Under the pieces are notes generated by a model. The model worked only from the letters and a program-made list of their open reading frames with translations. It was not told the origin of the DNA and ran no database searches. Both the position numbers and the translations under genes were made by a program. Positions 51,953 through 63,642 of a stretch of 64,000 nucleotides of DNA are shown here, piece after piece; the stretch's first letter is position 1, and each line of letters begins with the position of its first letter. The DNA is taken from the NCBI GenBank assembly GCA_030068145.1, contig JAPJBO010000992.1:1-64000 (forward strand). Reading direction: 5' to 3'. Source of the DNA: Diplonema papillatum. Its lineage: Eukaryota > Euglenozoa > Diplonemea > Diplonemida > Diplonemidae.

Positions 51953-52263
51953 GATAGGACTCAAGAAGAAGAAGAGAAGAAAAAAGAAAAAAGAAAAAGG
52001 CCGCTCCTGGTCCAGGAACGTGACGGTCAACCACACAGTTTGCAAAGCTTGAGTCGGAGGCAGCACAGTGCTACAACCCCGTCCGCTCTGCCCGTCTCGA
52101 CGAGCGCGAGCGCCAAGCCCCAAGGTGCGCCACGCCTTGATGCTTTAGTTTGGGAAATCGGTAGCCACTTGACCCGTAGGCCCGTGGCTCTGCAGTACCG
52201 CCGAACACGTGAAGATTGGCTCCCGTGTAGCAGGCTTTCCCTGGTACCTATAGGACTCAAGAA
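51953..52263 (+). mobile_element. Family D SINE-like element with 14 bp target duplication
   Basis: ATAGGACTCAAGAA occurs at 51953-51966 and again at 52250-52263. Inside, an A-rich stretch with G's (to 51998) is followed by the family D body. Seen from the minus strand, the element has a T-rich tail. Confidence 0.85.
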
Positions 52264-52289
52264 AAAAGGAAATCGCCCCCCCTTTCCAG

Positions 52290-52810
52290 TAGTAGTAGTA
52301 GTTTGAACTTGTTATGCAGCAACAATCTACTGCACATAGTAGTAGGTGTCGTCTACCGAAGCAGCCGGAGACAGCAGGCGCAGGGGGCAGGTCTTCCTTT
52401 ATTTCTCTTCTTCGTGGAGACCCGCCCCCGGCATCCCGACTGTCCAATCACGGTTGCGATGAGGTGGTTGACCAGGCCCCCACGAAGCCTTATACACAAC
52501 ACGGCTACAACACGAGGATGCAGCCCTGCTTCGGTGTGCACTCAGCCAGCTAGTGTCGCCACGTGAAGGCCCCTCCACGACAGCCCCCTTTCCACAAAAA
52601 AAGACAGGGGGGAATTGCAAGAACGTGCTTGGAATGGGTATGTGCTCAACACCGCACTGGTCCCGTCTGCGCCGTGTTTCGGTCCTTTAAGCCACGGACA
52701 CATAAGCTTCATCATCAGCGCGGAACCTGAGTGTCTGCAGACAGGACTGCGGTGTGAGTCTGGTTTGTCAGGCGGCTGTTCGTAGCTCGTCACAGCCAGG
52801 ACCTTTCCAA
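52290..52810 (+). repeat. Family T fragment and family C element
   Basis: 52290-52350 is family T (AGT triplets, TTATGCAGCAACAATCT). 52612-52805 is a family C copy, cut at CCAGGACC. No gene is seen between 52350 and 52610. Confidence 0.7.
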
Positions 52811-52996
52811 AAATATGCCTTCGCTCTTTCGCTATCCTTTCAAAAACTGTTGCGTTGACGCATCCACACGTGTGTAGCACGGACATGTAAACTGTGACAG
52901 TGACATGATCTTCAGTTTGGTGTTGGTTCGCTCATTGCTCAGGCTTACATTTTTGGAACACATTGCAATGTCTCGAAAAAGAAAAAACACAGAGGG

Positions 52997-53111
52997 GGGG
53001 GGGGGGGGGGGGGATGGGGAAACGAAACGTAACGGAAACGAGACGGAACCGGAAACGACTGAAGGGAGGACGCGTATAGGACGGCTAAAAAAGAGAGAGA
53101 GAGAGAGAGAG
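52997..53111. repeat. Poly-G run and GA tract
   Basis: A run of about 18 G (52997-53014) and a GA tract (53092-53111). A family F border (CCAGCCTCAGAAGCCGGAG) starts at 53129. Confidence 0.8.
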
Positions 53112-53291
53112 CGACGAGACGGCGGGTCCAGCCTCAGAAGCCGGAGCCAATGCTGGAGTTAAAAAGAATAGGCGCGATGTTTGTTTGTACGTGCCGAGGG
53201 AGGGTTGGCCTGTTAGTGAGTGATAGTGAGTGAATATATGCGAATCTTCTCCCAAACACGCCGCGTTCTCTTTCGTGTTTACAATGAATTG

Positions 53292-53537
53292 TTACCTAGC
53301 CCCCCCGTGCATAAGATGGATAGCCAAACCCCCTTGATTAAGATGGATAACGGGCGAGAATGCCAATCCATCTTAAACACGGGGGTGAGGTACCCCTGTG
53401 CATAGTGACTACACGGTAGTCTACAGTGCCCCCGTGTTTAAGATGGATACCCCCCTTGATTAAGATGGATACCGCCAAAACCCGAGTTTTTTATCCATCT
53501 TATGCACGGGGGGGGGGGGGGGGGGGGGGCTAGGTAA
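53292..53537. mobile_element. Family P MITE with G-run ends
   Basis: Long inverted ends: TTACCTAGCCCCCCCGTGCA and AAGATGGATA on the left, the complement on the right. The interior repeats AAGATGGATA in both senses, so it could arise from nested copies. A partial relative lies at 6150-6260. Family F sequence follows at 53545-53670. Confidence 0.8.
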
Positions 53538-53907
53538 TACGAAAAAGCGGATGCCACACCCCGCTTTTTGGGGTGTGGATTTACGCGCGGTGTGGTTGTA
53601 GCACTACCACTTTTCGGTGTCTCGGGCTCTTTCAGTCCCGGCTTCTGAGGTTGGACGCCACCGTGTGGGCAGGTGTGTGGAATGTCCAGGTGGGGGGTGA
53701 GGTTTGCCGTGAGATTTATAGAAAGAGATCTCTCACGTGCTTCGTCCAGAGCGAGGAGGTGGGGGGGGGGGCAATTGAACTTTTTGTTGCTTGCGTGTCT
53801 CTTGTCGAACTGAGCTTCGGCAACTACCGGGAAAAAGTCAGGAGGCGGTTCGGAAATGCAGGCTTTCCGATCAAGTTTTAGGGGGGGGGGGGGATCTTAG
53901 TATATGA

Positions 53908-54089
53908 TTGAGCCGTCCACCGACTAATAAGCTGTGATGGTCAGCAGCAGGCAATTGAGGAGAGAGATGCAGGGACCATTTCCCCGGGGAGTTTCCGGTC
54001 ACTTCTCTTCGTACTGCTACGGCGGGAGTAAGCCGTTCCGGAAGCGCGAATTCGATGCAGTTCCAGGGGATAGGAATGGACTGGCTCAA
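53908..54089. mobile_element. Family E MITE holding a family L fragment
   Basis: Termini TTGAGCCGTCC and GGACTGGCTCAA. The interior at 53957-54047 is the GAGAGATGCAGGGACCATTT part of family L. The flanks do not show a clear duplication. Confidence 0.65.
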
Positions 54090-54779
54090 TAGTGTTGAGG
54101 GTAGTAGTACCGTCTGCCTTTCATGCGGCGTTGGATGTTGGCGCCAAGTCTTCTTGGGGACATGAGCGCAAGAGCGTGCTTGGAATGGTAATGTGCGCAT
54201 GGTTCCATCTGCACACTATCCTTAGTAGTGGCACTACGAAGGTGTGTTCCGGGACTGCATGGACTCACAAGACCTGCTGCACTAGCCGCTGTAGCCGTAA
54301 TGGCCGATGGCGTGGTGGCAGTACTGCTGTGTGCATGTTGGGATACCGTGCTGGGTACCTAGCAGCCTCTAGCACCACAGAGCAGGGACGAGTAGCTGTA
54401 CCCTGGTTGAATGTGGGTCAAGCGGCCGCGCGAAGACGATGATTCGAATGAGTGCAAGCGCCTGAAGCACGACGCGGTACGACCGAAGAGGTAGTCACCT
54501 TGTGGCTGATGCACAACAGGCCAGAGCTACGAATATTCTGCATTCTGACCTTTGACTATTTGAGGGGTTTCCGGCAACCAATCCAAACACTCTTCTTACG
54601 AAGAGGGACACCTGGCAGGATAAAGACGAACTGCTCAACCAGCCAGCCCATGGCCGATGGGACCGACGGTCTGGAAGCAGCCGGCCCAGTCCGTGATCAA
54701 ACGGAAACGGTGCACGACAGGCACACTTTTGTGGAGCAGTCCACCGCCAACCAGAGTACAAGGAGGTAAAACCCCTTCA

Positions 54780-55740
54780 TTCTGCTCGTCATCACCTTGG
54801 GAGACACGGCTGTGTCACGCACGCTCTTGACAGACGCTCGCGGCCGCCATTGTGCGTGTGTTGCAGTCGTTGGTGGTATTGACAAGGGTTCTAGCGGACA
54901 CTCGCGTGAGCTTCGCTACTTCGCCGCCGCAGGTTCCCCCCTGGTCTGGGAGGTGCTCCGCTGTCCTCGCGTTCGTGTTGGTGTTGTTGCTTCGCTTTTG
55001 GACTCCGTCTTGGGGTGGCCGGCTACATTGGACGAGCACACTTTTACACAAAACTTCGTCTTCTTGTTGCGTTGGTGGTATGGTCCTTTGACAGAGTGAG
55101 CCGATGCCTCTCATCTCACCTTTAAAACACGGCTGAGTCACGCATGCTCTTGACAGACGCTAGCGTCCGACATTTCGCACGCGCGTCGCAGTCGTTGGGT
55201 GGTATTGACAAGGGGTTTCATCGGACACTCGGATGAGCTTCGTTCCTTCACCGCCGCAGGTTCCCCCTGCCCTGGGAGGTCTGCTTGGCTGCCTTCTTGT
55301 TGCGTTAGTGGTTGGTCCGGTTTTAAGGTGTGGGAGTGCCTACCTTGGTCCCCCATGAGTAGGAAGCCGACATGTATCCCGTAAACGACACACATGCCAG
55401 ACTCCAGGGTTCTCAAAGCGGTCACAGGCCCACCTGCCCTACGCGAGGCACGTGCCCAAGTCTCGTGCAGGACTACTGTGGCAGTCTCCATGTTTGCACC
55501 TTCCTCAACTACTACAGTCGGGGGGAAAATGTTTCATGGGTTTGAAGAGCGCGTGGTGCTTGCACCACTGAGGAGGTTATTTAACCGCGGATTTAGTGAA
55601 GGATTGTTCAGGAAACGGTCGTGTTTTCCCAATTACTTGAAAGCCCTCCCCCCCCCGGCGTGTGTGCGTGGGTTCCTCCACCAGGGTCACTGCCGAAGCA
55701 GCCGCATCACATCCTTCCCCGTCTTGTTGCGTTAGTGGGG
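54780..55740. repeat. Diverged tandem duplication (family W)
   Basis: CTCTTGACAGACGCT, GGTATTGACAAGGG and CGCCGCAGGTTCCCCC occur in the same order at 54800-54970 and 55135-55290. CTTGTTGCGTTRGTGG appears near 55063, 55305 and 55720. No gene is supported from 54100 to 56380. Confidence 0.65.
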
Positions 55741-56383
55741 AGTCATTTGCATGCAAATGAGTACCACACTTTTTCACAGTGGTTCACGTGAGTACACAAA
55801 CGTTCCCAAGGGCGCCTGGTGATTTCACGTCAGAAAGTGAAAGACATGGGATTTTTTTGTGAAATTTGGTGTGGGTTCAATGTAGCCGGCCACCCCACTT
55901 CTTCGACTTTCTCTTGGTGCTCGGCTGTGTGCACGACAGGTGGCTTCCAACTGCTACGGACACATTGGATTGACAGAATTGTCGCACCGAATGTGAAGAT
56001 CAGTTTCAATCACTTCGTCAGCGCTGTTCAGTCGCAAGACCGGCGCTAGCTCACTACTTGCAATGCTGACGTTGTACAAGCCTACCTTCTGATACGACTG
56101 GATTCCGGGATGGAGGTGGTATAAACATGAAGAGAGCTCGTTGAACGTTACCAAGATGCTGCAAGTAAGCGGTTGTTCGTCGCCGTACAGCGGCGGAAGG
56201 GCTTTTGTTCAGGAATCTGAAGTGGATGTCTCAGACGCCCTCTTCGAGACTTGTGCGTGACCACAGTGTTGTGCCATGTCCGAGGACACACGGCTTTTTA
56301 AAAAAAGGGCAAGAGTGGGCAGGCAAGCGAGGGAGTGAAGGCACGAAGTATTCGGGATTGTGACTGGAAGGGGGGGGGTACTC

Positions 56384-56726
56384 AGCGCTCTTGTTAAGGA
56401 TCAGCCACTTTGGCCGGATGGCCGGATAAACCAGACCCCCCTCCCCCCCCCCTCTACAGTGCAGTTGCCTTGGAGGCTGGGTGGTCAAATTCTCCAAGGT
56501 GAAATGGTCAAAATTCCCTGCCAAAAGTGGGCCCACAAAATTTTTCCAAAGTGTGGTATTTGGGGTATTTGGGGCAAAAAAAAAATTTTTTTTTTCTGAC
56601 CGCCCACCGTGGTGACCACCTTAGAGTGTGACAGGTAGCGTCTCCCCCCTCCACAGTGAAAATAGCCTGAGGGGGGGGGGGGCAGCCGGCTGATGGATGG
56701 ATGGATGGTTCTTAACAAGATGCCTG
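56384..56726 (+). mobile_element. G/C-tract-bounded MITE, single copy
   Basis: Module order m1 (CAGCGCTCTTGTTAAGGATC), C-run, m2 (CTCTACAGTGCAG to AAAATAGCCTG), G-run, m3 (GGTTCTTAACAAGATGCCTG). It matches the inner element at 32420-32768 closely, including the four-fold ATGG in m3. Confidence 0.8.
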
Positions 56727-56742
56727 GGGGGGGGGGGGGGGG

Positions 56743-58385
56743 GACCCCCCCCCCCCCTCCTGCATGGCTGGCAGGTCACCCGGTGTCAAGCGACCGACTC
56801 CGCAACTGCCGCTGGCCAGGTCAGGCTGGCACGAAGGAGTTACGGAGGGGGGCAGCTTGGGCAATGCCGACTTTGCGGAGGCATTCAACGGACGACGATC
56901 TGTCGCAGTGGACGCAGCGCCAACACGTCAATGGCTCTCTGGCTGCCTTGTTCTTTTAGGGTTGCGAATACTCCGGTCCAGGCGTTCCACCCCAAGTCCT
57001 TGAACTGAACGGCAAGAATTTTTATGTCTTGCCAGTCCTTCTGTACGGAGCTCGCTTCAAACCTCCCGACGAAAGCAGCCAAATAGGCGTACTCTTCGTT
57101 ACCGTACGCCTTCAAGTCGGCTCCGGAGAGCACCTGCATTTTTTGTACGTCAAGAATGAGAGAGAGAGCTACGGCGTGGTCATCCTTCTTTATCTTTTCC
57201 TCGACGGCTTCGAGCGCCTTCGCGACCTTCGCCAAGCGACGTTTGTTTTCGTTGCCATCGGTCATCCCTTCGATGGCCATACGAGCTCGGCTCAACCGAA
57301 ACTGCAAATGCAGAACGGTGGGCTCTTGATGCTGCGAGGCCAGCGAGATATTGCGCAACATCCTTAGTACAGGGTACCACTGCTGGAACTGCTGAGCCCT
57401 GCGCTCCTTCCCAAAAACGCCAAGCAGCTCCTTTCGCTTCGCTGCGAGGTTATCCTTACCCTTCTTGGCATCCGCGGAGTGCCAGTCCCGCGAGCGCTGT
57501 TCCAGAAACATCTTCCAGAGTGGCCACAATGCAGCGGCCTTCTCCCAGACGAAAGGTTTTTGGCAACCACCGAATAGAGCAATGGAGGGATGGTTTGGGA
57601 CCCGCAGCAAAGCCTTGCAGCTTAGCGAAACGCCTGAGTCGGCGATAAAGCTTTCCGGACGTCGCCTCCATCGTAAGAATTGCTTCCGTGATTTCTTCAA
57701 CGACGGATGAATCGAAGGCTCGCTCAAGTTCGGTCTCCAGTCGGTGCGAAAAGTCCGGAACACGGGCACACTGAGGGTTGAAATCTTTCTTCAACAAACC
57801 GTATACCCCTGTGATGTGCCCCGCTAGATTCGATCCCGAATCACTGCAGGTTGCCGTTATCTGCTGTGCCGCAACGCCGAAATCTGCAAGCATCGCACGA
57901 GACTTCAAGAAGATGGTGTTGCCATCTGTATCGTCGGAAGCCTCGAACCCCACGAGTCCCAAGGCAGTTTCTTTAACTGCGCACAACGATGAGACGAAGT
58001 AGCGTAGGATAACTACATACACCTCCATCTGCATTGCGTGCTTCAGTGTCGTTCCGTCCAAGATCAGCACAAAGGAGCTCGATACACTTAGTTCCTTGGT
58101 GATGCGCACTTGTGCGATGGAAGCCCAGATGCCCACCATTTCCGAGACGTGTGAAGTGGTGTTGTACTTCTTGGGTATATCAATACCCCGCAATCGGTCG
58201 GCTCTTATCTGCCGCACGGAACTTCTCCTTCCGTTGAATGCCTCCGCAAAGTCGGCATTGCCCAAGCTGCCGCCCTCCGTAACTCCTTTGTCGTGCCAGC
58301 CTGACCTGGCCAGCGGCAGTTGGGGAGTCGGTCGCTTGACACCGGGTGACCTGCCAGCCATGCAGGAGGGGGGGGGGGGGGGGTC
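56743..58385 (-). mobile_element. hAT-like DNA transposon with about 150 bp inverted repeats
   Basis: The left arm (about 56743-56893) and right arm (about 58232-58385) are inverted copies: both read, from outside inward, C-run, CTCCTGCATGGCTGGCAGGT, then CACCCGGTGTCAAGCGACCG and on to GCGGAGGCATTCAACGGA. The internal frames encode one transposase-like protein. An m3 module lies on each side in direct order (56694-56726 and 58485-58530), separated by G-runs. Confidence 0.8.
56885..58361 (-). pseudogene. hAT-family (zinc finger 862-like) transposase, frameshifted
   Basis: The first frame (about 58361 down to 57456) carries a LILDGTTLKHAMQMEVYVVI block, GLVGFEASDDTDGN, CSDSGSNLAGHITGVYGLL and HRLETELERAF, then LHCSIRWLPK. 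This order is that of hAT/RNase H-like transposases related to zinc finger protein 862. The continuation (KPFVWEKAAALWPLWKMFLE onward, to 56885) is in another frame overlapping at 57456-57769, so there is one frameshift. The usual C-terminal hAT dimerisation motif is not seen. The N-terminus is encoded within the inverted repeat. Probably inactive. Confidence 0.7.
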
Positions 58386-58624
58386 CCCCCCCCCCCCCCA
58401 CCACCACCCGCACCCCCTGACCGCGATCCGTAACATGTAACAGCCCTTAATAAGCACCCTGGGGGGGGGGGGGGGGGGGGGGGGGTCAGCCGGCTGATGG
58501 ATGGATGGATGGTTCTTAACAAGATGCCTGGGGGTACTAACCGTGTACAAGTGATCGACATTCGTCGGGGTTCTTAATCTTCTAAGGTCCCCGAGGAATG
58601 GCTGCTTGAACAGGCATTTTTGAG

Positions 58625-58790
58625 CGTATACGTTGTTTGTGCGTGCCGGTTGATCGTCTTCCCTTTGTTTATCCTGCGTCATGTTCAGGTTGGGTCTGAT
58701 CAACCACCAAAACATGCTATCTACGTCTGTTAGCCTGCACAATACATTGAAGGACAACCCGCAAGATCGTTAAGTACTAAAAAGAGTTTT
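58625..58790. repeat. Family V copy
   Basis: It matches the intron 2 repeat at 43480-43670 (GCCGGTTGATCG, AGCCTGCACAATACATTGAA, ACAACCCGCAAGAT). No gene is seen from 58790 to 59220. Confidence 0.65.
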
Positions 58791-59227
58791 CGTGACGTGC
58801 TGTGATCTCCAAAGCGAAAAGAATGAAGAAGTGTGGCGGGACGCTTAAGAGGTGGACGATGGCATAGGCTCCGCACAAGTCCCTTCACAGGCGGCGTAGG
58901 GCTCGCTTGATACCGCGGCTGTGGCCGGTGGTCTTTACTGTCCTCCGGATTATATGCAACATGTTCCTGTTTTCCTGTACAGCTGGTTGGGAGCCGCTGT
59001 TTGGTTCAAACCTTTTGCAACAAAAATACTCGACGTAGCTGCTTGGACTCCGAATGGAAGGGATGGGATATGAAGGTAGAGGGCAAGTACAGATACAAAC
59101 TGCTAGTACAAATGCAAACTGATTTGTTCTTCGCTTATACCACCTGTGTGGCGTTTTCTCACTCAGGATTTTACCTGTGTTTGTGTTTGTGTTTCTTGTC
59201 GTGTAGGGTAGCCCCGCATGACCTCAC

Positions 59228-59299
59228 GTCCGTCCAACCCGTAGATCCCTTCAATTCTTTGCCTGGCAGCTTCGTCGAGCATTTCCTTCCACGCTGGCG
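59228..59299 (-). CDS. Candidate short exon
   Basis: A strong acceptor (T-run then ACACAAG, 59300-59318) precedes 72 bases reading PAWKEMLDEAARQRIEGIYG then LDG, with a good donor (C|GTGAGG). The amphipathic helical sequence looks protein-like. No partner exon is found nearby, so this stays tentative. Confidence 0.3.
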
Positions 59300-59872
59300 C
59301 TTGTGTAAAAAAAAAAAATGAGAGTCGACTATAGGGGTCCAAGGGGTCCAACAAATTTTTCAGACTTCAGCTTTCAGAAACCCTGTGTCCCCGTCACTGC
59401 AGAACGTGGCGCATGACAAGGAATGTATGCAAAATCCCGACGAGACAAAAAGTCTGAGCCGTCAAACGTTTGCGTTGTACGGCTTAGTTTCCAATGATGA
59501 TCATGGACCTGCTCTGTGGACAGGAACCCCGTGAGCGAGTGTAACACCGCACTTGAAAAAGAAAGACTTTAACCTAAACTCTTGCAGGAATGTATGAGTA
59601 AGAGACTTTGACCAAACACTGCACGGGGAAGCAAAACTGTTCGGTCAGTGAATAGAGCCGGACCCTTTGAAACCGAAACCCCAGAATAAACCCTGAATGA
59701 CGACAAAAAAAAGGGGGAGGCGGTGCCGGGCTCAGAATCGGAGCGATGACACCGGAGCTGATTGCGTATGCGCAAGTCGGGAAGTGAATCCCAACGCGCG
59801 GCTGCGCACTGTGGGGTGAGCCAGTCCACCCCTGTTTCCTGGCGCTGCGTCGAATTGCCTGCGGTCGTCTAC

Positions 59873-60104
59873 CATGCAGGGTCAAAACCTTGTGTCTTTT
59901 GGTAACAGGGGGTTGGGCCCAAAAAAATGGCCACCCATTTTTTCTGGAAAAAAAATGGGCTTAAAAAAAAAAAAATTGGAACAAGAACTGCGGTAATTTT
60001 TGATGACGTTGAGCAAATTTTTTTTTTTTCCAATTTTTTTTCTTGGGGGCCATCGGCCCTGTGGCAGCGTTTACCAAAAAGACACAAGGTTTTGACCCTG
60101 CATG
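59873..60104. mobile_element. Family G MITE, 232 bp
   Basis: Terminal inverted repeats of about 33 bp (CATGCAGGGTCAAAACCTTG plus TGTCTTTT). CTAC flanks both sides (59869-59872 and 60105-60108), a 4 bp target duplication. The interior has another inverted pair of poly-A/T-rich GGCCACCC-type sequence. Confidence 0.9.
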
Positions 60105-60886
60105 CTACCACGGTCTGACACAGGCCTGAAGCAACGACACGGTAAACGATCGGAGAGGTAGTCACCTGGTGACTAACGCAGGCCATCGCTGCAGGTACTC
60201 TGCATTCTAACCTCATACGATCCGATCACCGTCTATCAGCAGCCTATCAGCAAGGGGTGGTCACCGGCTCACTGTGAGGTGCTGCAGCAAACGGTATACA
60301 GTGGGTCGGGAGTCGGGCTGTTTTTTTGGTGGCTGCGGTTTGGGGTTTTGATGTTTTTCCTTCAGGAATTGCCTTGCGGGGGGGTGGTTTCGCCTTGTTT
60401 TCGCATTCTGCAGCCATTACTTCAGCCAAAACGAGCATCCAAACCACTTTTCCCGCATTTCCGGAGCATTTCATGGGCACCCCGAGTGGTAGGGTCCTGG
60501 CCGGAGACGCTACCAACTCTCAGCCAGCGAGAGAGGAGACCCATGGTGGGTGTCTGCGATGCCTCGCAAACAGGCGGTATTCCCTCGATGAAATCGCAAG
60601 AGGCCTTGGCGTGGCTTTTTATCGCGCGGGTGAAATCACCACCGCACAAATCTGATCAGCGCTACAATGTATCCGGCGGTTCATCTCAGATCCCGATGGG
60701 TCCCGTACGCAACAGAACGCCGTACGCAACAGAACGGGCGCCACAGGACCCCAATAGGACCACGTACCCCAACGGGTCCCCAGTTAGGACCCCATAGGAC
60801 ACCTGCCGGATATATCTCCAATTGGATCCAAACCCCCTGCTGAACTCCGACGCCACCCACGATCCGGTATTCCTCTTCGACGTGGA
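60105..60886. other. No gene seen; family Y copy
   Basis: 60350-60435 is an inverted family Y copy. 60690-60800 repeats GTACGCAACAGAACG and ACCCCAATAGGACC-like text. No exon could be supported. Confidence 0.4.
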
Positions 60887-61083
60887 AATACTCGAGGGGT
60901 TGCCGTGTGCTTACTTCGAAGGAGGCTAGAGGGGGAGATACAATACAACTACAAAGCGGGTCTTTTTTGTTGAACGCTTACGCCCGCCACTGTGGTTCGT
61001 GTGGGCTACAGCACATTTACCTTCTTTGGTCTTTTGCAGCTGGCAGCCTCCTCAAGTATTTCCTACGAAGCAGGTGCTCATAC

Positions 61084-61115
<32 letters not shown>

Positions 61116-61310
61116 CGATTTAGAGTGCAGGGACCATGTCTCCGAGGAGTATCCGGTCGCCCCACTACTATCCCTAACTACTACGGCGGGCGCAAGTCGT
61201 TGCGCCGTGGGCGCGGAGCGAGCCGTGGCCCTGTCAAAGATGATTGTTGCACCATGGTGGCGCAGCCGGGGGCGTTCTGACTGGCGGACGAGACCGCCTG
61301 GCAGCAAAAC
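60887..61310 (+). repeat. Family A copy followed by a GA tract and family L
   Basis: Family A spans 60887-61088. A GA tract (61091-61115) and the family L body (to 61310) follow at once; L is nearly identical to 21660-21870. From 61311 to 61830 only B-like ends (AAATCTTAGTT at 61665 and 61736) are seen. Confidence 0.8.
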
Positions 61311-61839
61311 ATAAACTGCGGTCGATCTTTCCCGACACGACCGGCGAGGTTGTCGGGCCGACTCACGGTATAAGGAAGGGGGAATGTCTGGTGGGCCCCC
61401 TCGTCAGTTACCACCCGACACAGCTGCGACACTGCGCAATGCCTGGGCGCTAGCGCCCGACAATGGCAAAGCACGGCGCAGCCGTGCCTGAAAGGTGAGA
61501 CGAGAATCTCCGGTATCACTTTGCCAAAAAGACAAAACCACGGTATGGGAGGGGGAAAGGGGAATAGCCGCCCTCTGCTCCTGTTACCAGAAGAAGAGGC
61601 GGAATCGAGGGGCGTGCAGCCTGTTTGGAGACGGCCCGTCCCCGGGGGGGGGTGTGAAAATCTTAGTTGAGGGTGGTTCAGAACAAAAACGGACAGGGGC
61701 AGAACAGAATAGAACTGAAAAACAGGGGTGGGGGGAAATCTTAGTTAGTACACGATGCACTTGTTGGCTCTTTTTTTTTTTTGGGACATAAGTTATCCTA
61801 TAAGTCACATAACTAGTTATAGTTCAAACAAGTGATGTA

Positions 61840-62665
61840 ACAAGTGATCACTTGCTATATCAGTCATTCTCCTGGCGACCGTTCAAAAATGACCATCCTA
61901 TTGCAGCGCATACAGTCACCAAAGGTGTCACTAAATCGACCAATCTTTGATGCTATGAGCGCAGGTGTCCCTGGTCTCTCTGTTCCCGGGGTTTTAGAAA
62001 AAAATGACGACCCCCCTTGGACAAGTTCGGCCCGATATTATAATTATAGTTAGATTATACCGGGGGCGCGTGAGATACGTGCCTGTTGCTCCCGAGAAGA
62101 CACGGAATGGAAAGATCGGTCACGAAATCGTCAAAATACCACCTCGGATCACACAAAAGGTTGACCCCCATGGCCCTCCTGTTGCACCCCACTTCACCAG
62201 GCAAATTACCATCACCCTATGAACGCACTTCAGAACTGGGATGGCGGGTACTGAGCCCACAGGGTGCTAGGCCCTCGTGGTGCCCCTTGTGGTATAGTAC
62301 GGTGACACAGGGGAAAGCTGTTGCAGCCCATACACCCACCATCCCCGCCTCTAATTTGGTCAATCAAAGATGGTTTTAATCCGGAGCATGCCCGGGAACT
62401 CTGTTCCCGGGGTGCTACAGAAAAACTGGCGACCCCCTCGATGGCAAAACACGAGAATGCGTTTTTCGCAAAACCTAATTTTGGGCTTATCCCCGTCAAT
62501 ATCGAGCTTCGGAGCCCACCGAGGGTCGGAATGAAAAGATCGGATTCAAAACAGTTCAAAAACGCCCTCGGACCAAAGAAAATGACGAGGGGTTGACCTC
62601 CAGATGGTTTCTTCCATATTTGAACGGTCGCCAGGAGAATGACTGATATAACAAGTGCCACTTGT
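61840..62665. mobile_element. Non-autonomous TIR element with internal duplication
   Basis: Inverted ends of about 50 bp: ACAAGTGATCACTTG, then TATATCAGTCATTCTCCTGG and CGACCGTTCAAA, matched by the complement at 62616-62665. Outside lie further ACAAGTG palindromes. The interior has two diverged halves sharing TTCCCGGGG and GAAAAANTGNCGACCCCC. No coding capacity. Confidence 0.8.
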
Positions 62666-62944
62666 TATACATTTTCACTTGCTAGGTCACTTGTTATATA
62701 ACAAGTGACATGACAAGTGCGTCGTGTATGGGGGGGGTGTGGTTAGGTAGTCAGGGAATTTTTTGACTTTGACCAGTGGTTTTACTAGTCAAAAATGTTA
62801 CCAGTACAATGACTAGTCAAAACACCTTTTTCACTTTTACTAGTGCACAGTGTGCAACTCCACTAGGAACTTCTGGATGTTCAATTGTTTTCAACGTGTG
62901 TTCGCACTCCGTTTCAGGAGCAGCATCTGGATCTGGCCGATGGC

Positions 62945-63193
62945 AGGTGAAGGCCGCTCCTGGTCCAGGAACGTGACGGTCAACCACAGCTTGCAAAGCT
63001 TTGAGTCGGAGGCAGCACAGTGCCACAACCCCGTCCGCTCTGCACTCCAGCTAACCGTCTCGACGAGCTTGTGTTCAGCACGAGCGCCAAGCCTTGATGC
63101 TTTAGTTTGGGAAATCGGTAGCCACTTGACCCGAAGGCCCGTGGCTCTGCACGTGGAGCTTGGCTCCCGTTTAGCAGGCTTTCCCTGGTACCT
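62945..63193 (+). mobile_element. Family D SINE-like copy
   Basis: Body from AAGGCCGCTCCTGGTCCAGG to GGCTTTCCCTGGTACC. No A-rich stretch or clear duplication, so an older or truncated copy. Confidence 0.7.
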
Positions 63194-63445
63194 TTCCCTT
63201 AATCCTTGAAACAAGCATCCGACTCGGTACCTTTTGCAGCTACCGTCCGGCATTCTATTTTCTGTATCGGCCGAAAGATTGACGTGGTACGCAATGGACG
63301 GGCCGCTGACTGGCGAAACGGTGCGCAATATAAACGTTCACAGCGCGCCACAGGCGCACGTTACAGGCAAGTCTGGCTTGGAATCATCCGGTCATTTTCC
63401 TCTCAGCAGGCTCCACGCCACAGTACACTCCGAGGTAGAGTACGA

Positions 63446-63642
63446 TATAGTGCCTCTGTTGGATAGATAGTTTGAAGGTATAGTTTGAGGTTGGAATGCA
63501 GAACATCTGTAGCGATGGCCTGCACTAGTCACAAGGTGAATACCTCCTCTTCGAGCGTACCGTGATATGGCTTGGAACGATACCTTCAAACTATCTGTCC
63601 AACAGAGGCACTATATCCTCCTCTTCGAGCGTACCGTGATAC
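63446..63642. repeat. Inverted repeat with 35 bp arms
   Basis: TATAGTGCCTCTGTTGGATA and on to 63480 pairs with 63581-63615. CCTCCTCTTCGAGCGTACCG occurs twice in direct sense (63543 and 63618). 63650-63790 resembles family E in part. From there to the right edge I see no gene. Confidence 0.75.
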
